DNA of 8,337 bases, from the NCBI GenBank assembly GCA_937915485.1, contig CALGII010000334.1:1-8337 (forward strand), read 5' to 3'. Shown here one piece after another: positions 5,355-8,337 of the stretch. The notes under the pieces were generated by a model, which saw nothing but the letters and a program-made list of their open reading frames with translations, was not told where the DNA came from and made no database searches. Positions within the stretch are counted from its first letter, which is position 1. The number at the start of each line of letters is the position of its first letter. A program made the translations under genes and the position numbers. The stretch comes from an uncultured Ignavibacteriota bacterium. Lineage in GTDB: Bacteria; Bacteroidota; Ignavibacteria; Tepidaquicellales; Tepidaquicellaceae.

Positions 5355-6986
5355 ATGAAGAAATTATTGATTGTATTCGTTGTTTTATTTTCTTTTCAAA
5401 ACCTGCTTTCTCAAACAATTAAAGAGAAAAAACTGTACGAGGGAAGCAACATGGAAATTTATTCCCTATACGATTTTAAGTACCACGAAAAATCCGGTTC
5501 TTTCCTTTATTCAAAATCCGATACCGTAACATATCGCTCGAAAATAATCAGCAACAAAGGAAATTCAGTTGAATATTATAATGCCAGTTCTTACGCTGCG
5601 CAATTCGATAACAGCGGAAATTATTACCTGACCGCGAGCAATAACATTAATGAAACAAAGAATATTTATTATTTCATAAAGAACGGCGTCGAACTCAGAC
5701 AATATGAAAATATAAAAGAGCCTGTAAGCATGAACGGCAGCAATATTTATTTTGCCGCAAGCGAAAAGGGAAAGGATTTTCTTGTAAAGTATAATACGCT
5801 CACCGGTGATTTTGAAAACGGACCCGCGTACGATACAATCAATTACGTTTTCATAAAGAGTCTTCAGTATTACGAAGGCGAGCCGTCCTTCGAAATCGGT
5901 TTCACAAAAGACGGCAGCCCGTTTTATCACGCCAGCAATAACGGAAAACATATGATTGTAGTCGGAAACACGGAGTCGAAAAAGTACGACTATATCGAAC
6001 TCTATAACGTTATGCTCGACAACAACGGCGGTATCTGCTACACCGGCGTCAACGTCGTTGACGGTAAAAACGAATATTATTTCGTTCAGGGGGACAGGGA
6101 ATACGGAAAATTCACGAATATTATGATGCCCGTAGTTTTCGATGCCGCTAATGTGCCCGTTTTCAGCGCTTCCGACGCCCCGGGGGATTATCCTTCGGAA
6201 CAATTTGTCGTAAGAGGGAGTGAAAAGATTAGCGGAAGATTTAACAGAGGAGTTTATGATATTCTGATTACGCCTTCGGGCAAGATTGCTTATACCGGAA
6301 ATGATACGCTTCCTGACGGTTCGCTCGTCAATACGCTATTCGTTGACGGTAAAGAGGTCGCGAAGTTTTCTTCGATCTTTGACATTAAGTTTAAGAATAA
6401 CGACGTGCCGGTTTTTGTAGGCGGAACGAACAACGAAAGTTTTGTCGTCGAAGGAAATAAAATAATTTCAGATAAATACGGTTATGTATTCGACCTTACA
6501 GTGGCAAAGGACGGAATTATTTCGTACACAGGAATAAATTACGGCGATAACGAAAAGAACATTCCCGACCAGTATTATTTTGTTTACGGGAAAAAGAAAC
6601 ACGGACCTTTTAAAGACATAATGATGGCGGAAAGAATGGACAACCAGGTTGTCTTTAACGATAAAGGCGATTACGCGTACACCGCTTTCGTAACAAAACC
6701 GGGAAAGGAATACGACATAACAAAATTCTTCGTTTCCGGAAACGGCTGGAAATCAGATAAGTACGACGGAGCGATGGATTTGTGCTCTTATAAAAATGAT
6801 TTCTATTATACATGCATGAACTACTACGACAACGGAAAAAGCGAACAGCAGGTTTTCAAGAACGACGAAAAACTCGGAAACGAATACGAACTTATTACTA
6901 ATTTCTCGCTCGATAAGGACAAAGGAGTTCTTACTTATTACGGAATTAAGAAAAGCAAGATTTATCTTGTTACGGTTACATTGTAA
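5355..6986 (+). CDS. Secreted predicted beta-propeller repeat protein, function unknown
   Basis: I do not recognise a named family. The 543-residue protein starts with a signal peptide (lysines at 2-3, hydrophobic 4-18, likely cut before Gln20 in LLSQ), so it is exported. The rest is Tyr/Asn/Gly/Asp-rich with about seven or eight degenerate units of 40-50 residues. A typical unit has a strand like CYTG or AYTG, an Asn/Asp/Gly-rich turn, a strand like YYFVQG or LFVDGK, a KF or PF turn, and a final strand before a DG or NN turn. Good examples begin near residues 226, 311, 352, 388, 438 and 483. This periodicity suggests a beta-propeller. I see no transmembrane helix, no catalytic motif, and no recognisable C-terminal sorting domain (it ends IYLVTVTL). 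It lies 33 bases after livH and 18 bases before the YKSEA-repeat gene, so the last two are probably co-transcribed. Envelope or periplasmic binding is a guess. Confidence 0.7.
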   Translation: MKKLLIVFVVLFSFQNLLSQTIKEKKLYEGSNMEIYSLYDFKYHEKSGSFLYSKSDTVTYRSKIISNKGNSVEYYNASSYAAQFDNSGNYYLTASNNINETKNIYYFIKNGVELRQYENIKEPVSMNGSNIYFAASEKGKDFLVKYNTLTGDFENGPAYDTINYVFIKSLQYYEGEPSFEIGFTKDGSPFYHASNNGKHMIVVGNTESKKYDYIELYNVMLDNNGGICYTGVNVVDGKNEYYFVQGDREYGKFTNIMMPVVFDAANVPVFSASDAPGDYPSEQFVVRGSEKISGRFNRGVYDILITPSGKIAYTGNDTLPDGSLVNTLFVDGKEVAKFSSIFDIKFKNNDVPVFVGGTNNESFVVEGNKIISDKYGYVFDLTVAKDGIISYTGINYGDNEKNIPDQYYFVYGKKKHGPFKDIMMAERMDNQVVFNDKGDYAYTAFVTKPGKEYDITKFFVSGNGWKSDKYDGAMDLCSYKNDFYYTCMNYYDNGKSEQQVFKNDEKLGNEYELITNFSLDKDKGVLTYYGIKKSKIYLVTVTL

Positions 6987-7004
6987 AAATTAAAATATAC
7001 TCGT

Positions 7005-7331
7005 ATGAAAAAATTAATTTTCGCGGCAGTCATAGTCTCGGCTTATTTCCTGCTCTCTTCGGCAGACCTGTTCTCTCAGGTGGTTTACATCACGAAGTAC
7101 AAGAGCGAAGCCGATAAGGTTATTTACGTGTCAAGATACAAGAGCGACGCCAGCCTCATCGTTTACGACACGGATTACAAAAGCGAAGCAAGACCAATGA
7201 GCGGAATCTGGTATTACACAAAATACAAATCCGAAGCCGACTGGATTATTTATTTCACCGATTACAAGAGCGATGCCGACATCGTGGTTTATTACACGAA
7301 GTACAAGAGCGAAGCCGGCTGGAACAACTGA
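7005..7331 (+). CDS. Small secreted YKSEA-repeat protein (resembles DUF6150)
   Basis: This 108-residue protein has a signal peptide (lysines at 2-3, hydrophobic 4-22, likely cut before Gln25 in LFSQ). It then consists almost entirely of six repeats of 13 residues with the consensus hydrophobic-Val/Ile-Tyr-x-x-[KRD]-Tyr-Lys-Ser-[ED]-Ala-x-x. They begin at residues 26, 39, 52, 68, 81 and 94; the third carries a three-residue insertion (within RPMSG). Each YKSEA or YKSDA block is nearly invariant while the position before it alternates between Lys/Arg and Asp. From memory this resembles the uncharacterised DUF6150 family of Bacteroidota, which also ends in a Gly-Trp motif (here AGWNN); a profile search would settle this. 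The gene follows the propeller gene by 18 bases and ends 18 bases before a strong hairpin. Short regular strands would fit a small beta-solenoid or roll. Function is unknown. Confidence 0.75.
   Translation: MKKLIFAAVIVSAYFLLSSADLFSQVVYITKYKSEADKVIYVSRYKSDASLIVYDTDYKSEARPMSGIWYYTKYKSEADWIIYFTDYKSDADIVVYYTKYKSEAGWNN
7080..7328 (+). repeat. 39-bp in-frame tandem repeats encoding the YKSEA units
   Basis: Six units begin at 7080, 7119, 7158, 7206, 7245 and 7284; five are 39 bases apart or nearly so and the third is 48 bases. The core TACAAGAGCGAAGCC or close variants recurs in each. Several differences are synonymous (AAG/AAA, AGC/TCC, GCC/GCA), so the peptide is more conserved than the DNA, which points to selection on the protein over recent duplication. 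Confidence 0.85.
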
Positions 7332-7349
7332 CGGATTTTCAATATCACG

Positions 7350-7383
7350 AAAAAAAACACGAACACAGGTTCGTGTTTTTTTT
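7350..7383. terminator. Perfect bidirectional terminator between convergent genes
   Basis: Bases 7350-7364 (A8 then CACGAAC) pair perfectly with 7369-7383 (GTTCGTG then T8) around the loop ACAG. Each strand therefore carries a hairpin preceded by an A-run and ending in a T-run. It sits between the stop codon of the YKSEA gene at 7331 and that of the minus-strand membrane protein at 7391, so it can end both transcripts. Confidence 0.92.
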
Positions 7384-7390
7384 ATTACAA

Positions 7391-8032
7391 TCAATGATGC
7401 ATGAAAAATGAAAGAACACCGAGAATTATCAGAATAATTCCCGTTATCAGTTTTTCATAATGCTCCAGAAAATGGAGTTTTCTGTTCAGTATATCTATGC
7501 TTTTCCTGCTCAGTTCGACTATTACAACCATTGCCATTACGGTCACAGTAAGATAAACAACCGACAGCACCGCGATTCCCTGCCATCCCGACTGTCCCGC
7601 CGTGAAGTAGTAAGCCTCAATCTCAACGCAGGGAGAAAAAAACATCATCGTTCCGAGCGCTGTAATAATCGCTCTCTTCGATTTTTTCGACGCCTGCTTT
7701 ATCTCCTCTGGATTAATGTGGCAGTGCGTGTGCGACTTGCTGCGGATATTCCTGATTATGAAATACGCTCCGAGAAGTATTAGTATCACGGGCGCGTACA
7801 GACCCGAAACAAGTTCGATTTCATCACCGAGTTTGAATCCCGCGAAGCCGATAATGATTCCGATTATTATTGTGCTGAGCGTATGCAGAAACCCCGTGAT
7901 TGCCGTCACTGCCGCAGTTTCGCCCCTGCTCCAGTTTTCCGTCTTGCTCACCGCCGCGAGCGGAAACCAGTGATTCGGTATGAGCGCGTGCGTTACGCTG
8001 AGAAGCAGGCTCCCTATCAGTATCTGAAACAT
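7391..8032 (-). CDS. NicO/RcnA-like six-helix membrane protein (putative metal transporter)
   Basis: This integral inner-membrane protein of 213 residues has about six hydrophobic segments (near 3-20, 40-64, 75-95, 120-144, 150-172 and 194-211). The first helix holds HALIPNH (15-21), which resembles the His-x4-Asp-His signature of nickel/cobalt permeases with Asn in place of Asp. The second holds GFLHTLST (47-54), resembling the second histidine motif of RcnA/NicO proteins. The cytosolic or periplasmic loop is His/Cys-rich (HTHCH, 101-105), helix four holds FFSPC (131-135), reminiscent of CcdA-like and LysE-superfamily proteins, and the protein ends MHH. Efflux or uptake of a transition metal is the best guess; related TauE/SafE- or UreH-like proteins are alternatives. 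Its ATG overlaps the stop codon of the upstream M16 peptidase gene by one base (TAATG), so the two are translationally coupled. There is no separate Shine-Dalgarno sequence. Confidence 0.7.
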   Translation of the reverse strand: MFQILIGSLLLSVTHALIPNHWFPLAAVSKTENWSRGETAAVTAITGFLHTLSTIIIGIIIGFAGFKLGDEIELVSGLYAPVILILLGAYFIIRNIRSKSHTHCHINPEEIKQASKKSKRAIITALGTMMFFSPCVEIEAYYFTAGQSGWQGIAVLSVVYLTVTVMAMVVIVELSRKSIDILNRKLHFLEHYEKLITGIILIILGVLSFFMHH

Positions 8033-8337
8033 TATTTAAAAGTATCCTCTGTTTTTATTATCGATACTCCCTTCACGTTAAGTTTGTACGCCGCGACTTC
8101 AGAGTCTTCATCCGTTACTTCCTTCGGCAGTCCCGATTTAACGAAATTGGAATAACTCATCGGCGAAAGCGTGTTCTCTTTCAGACTCGAAGCGAGTTCC
8201 TCCGCTTCCGATTTGTCCGTTACAATCGTTATCTTTATGTTCTCAACCTGCCAGTATTTTTTCACCGCTTTGTCAACGTCCTCTTTCGTAAGTTTCGCGA
8301 GCAGTCCGTCCATTTCGCTTATGTAATCCGTTCTTCC
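8032..8337 (-). CDS. M16 family (insulinase-type) peptidase, C-terminal fragment
   Basis: Only the last 101 residues are inside the window; the frame stays open to the right edge (GRTDYISEMDG...), so the internal ATG at 8313 is not the true start. The segment LTKEDVDKAVKKYW followed by IKITIVTD matches the end of M16 domains, where a helix is followed by the last strand and a turn. A tail of about 45 residues (after SPMSY) rich in Lys, Glu and Val follows, as in many bacterial M16 proteins of about 420-480 residues. The zinc-binding His-x2-Glu-His motif would be in the N-terminal half, or in a separate paralogue, so it is not known whether this copy is catalytic. The gene is coupled to the downstream membrane protein by a one-base overlap. 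Confidence 0.75.
   Translation of the reverse strand, partial: GRTDYISEMDGLLAKLTKEDVDKAVKKYWQVENIKITIVTDKSEAEELASSLKENTLSPMSYSNFVKSGLPKEVTDEDSEVAAYKLNVKGVSIIKTEDTFK

Noticed and set aside
5565..6203. A 212-codon open frame on the minus strand inside the propeller gene
   Set aside because: It is antisense to a longer frame with a signal peptide and clear repeats, has no recognisable domain, and has no ribosome binding site or neighbour that would justify it.
6900..6986. Type IX secretion C-terminal sorting domain on the propeller protein
   Set aside because: The C-terminus ends in a plain strand (IYLVTVTL) with no Pro-Asn-Pro or terminal Lys-rich pattern of that domain.
7131..7394. An 87-codon minus-strand frame across the YKSEA repeats
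   Set aside because: Its apparent repeats are only the reverse complement of the coding repeats, and it would cross the terminator stem.
8032..8313. A complete 93-residue protein starting at the ATG at 8313
   Set aside because: The frame is open to the right edge and the residues before that ATG continue the M16 helix pattern, so it is the end of a longer protein.

Overview
The window reads as chromosomal sequence from an anaerobic or facultative bacterium of the Bacteroidota/Chlorobiota/Ignavibacteriota (FCB) group. This is inference from content, not a marker gene. Support: two secreted proteins whose signal peptides end in a Ser-Gln cleavage site, a lipoprotein with a Phe-Ser-Cys lipobox, a short YKSEA-repeat protein of a type I recall from Bacteroidota, and mostly A/T-rich start regions without Shine-Dalgarno sequences (the minus-strand cyclodeaminase gene is the clear exception). 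Composition is moderately AT-rich. I see no tRNA, rRNA, CRISPR array or transposase.

Layout. (1) Bases 1-1975 hold the end of a plus-strand redox operon: a gene tail running in from the left edge, a two-cluster 4Fe-4S protein of the hydrogenase-beta/AsrA type, and its FAD/NAD(P)/[2Fe-2S] partner of the hydrogenase-gamma/AsrB type, closed by a GC-rich hairpin terminator. (2) Bases 2013-2092 are an AT-rich spacer of short tandem repeats between convergent genes. (3) A minus-strand ornithine cyclodeaminase/mu-crystallin family gene (2089-3066) has a good ribosome binding site and a plausible sigma70-type promoter. (4) A divergent 210-base region leads to a plus-strand cluster: livK-like binding lipoprotein, livH-like permease (ATGA overlap), a 543-residue secreted predicted beta-propeller of unknown function, and a 108-residue secreted YKSEA-repeat protein. 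The cluster ends at a perfect 15-bp hairpin that probably terminates transcription from both sides. (5) From the right edge, a minus-strand pair: the C-terminal end of an M16 (insulinase-type) peptidase, translationally coupled by a TAATG overlap to a six-helix NicO/RcnA-like membrane protein.

How the genes may work together. The two redox proteins form the electron-input half of a larger complex: NAD(P)H or NAD(P)+ reacts at the FAD subunit and electrons pass through [2Fe-2S] and [4Fe-4S] clusters to or from a partner encoded upstream. No hydrogenase catalytic subunit follows, so an HdrABC/Flx-type complex is a reasonable alternative to a hydrogenase. LivK and LivH would bind and move branched-chain amino acids or related small molecules, but LivM, LivG and LivF are not in the window. 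The two secreted proteins after livH are the least explained part of the window.
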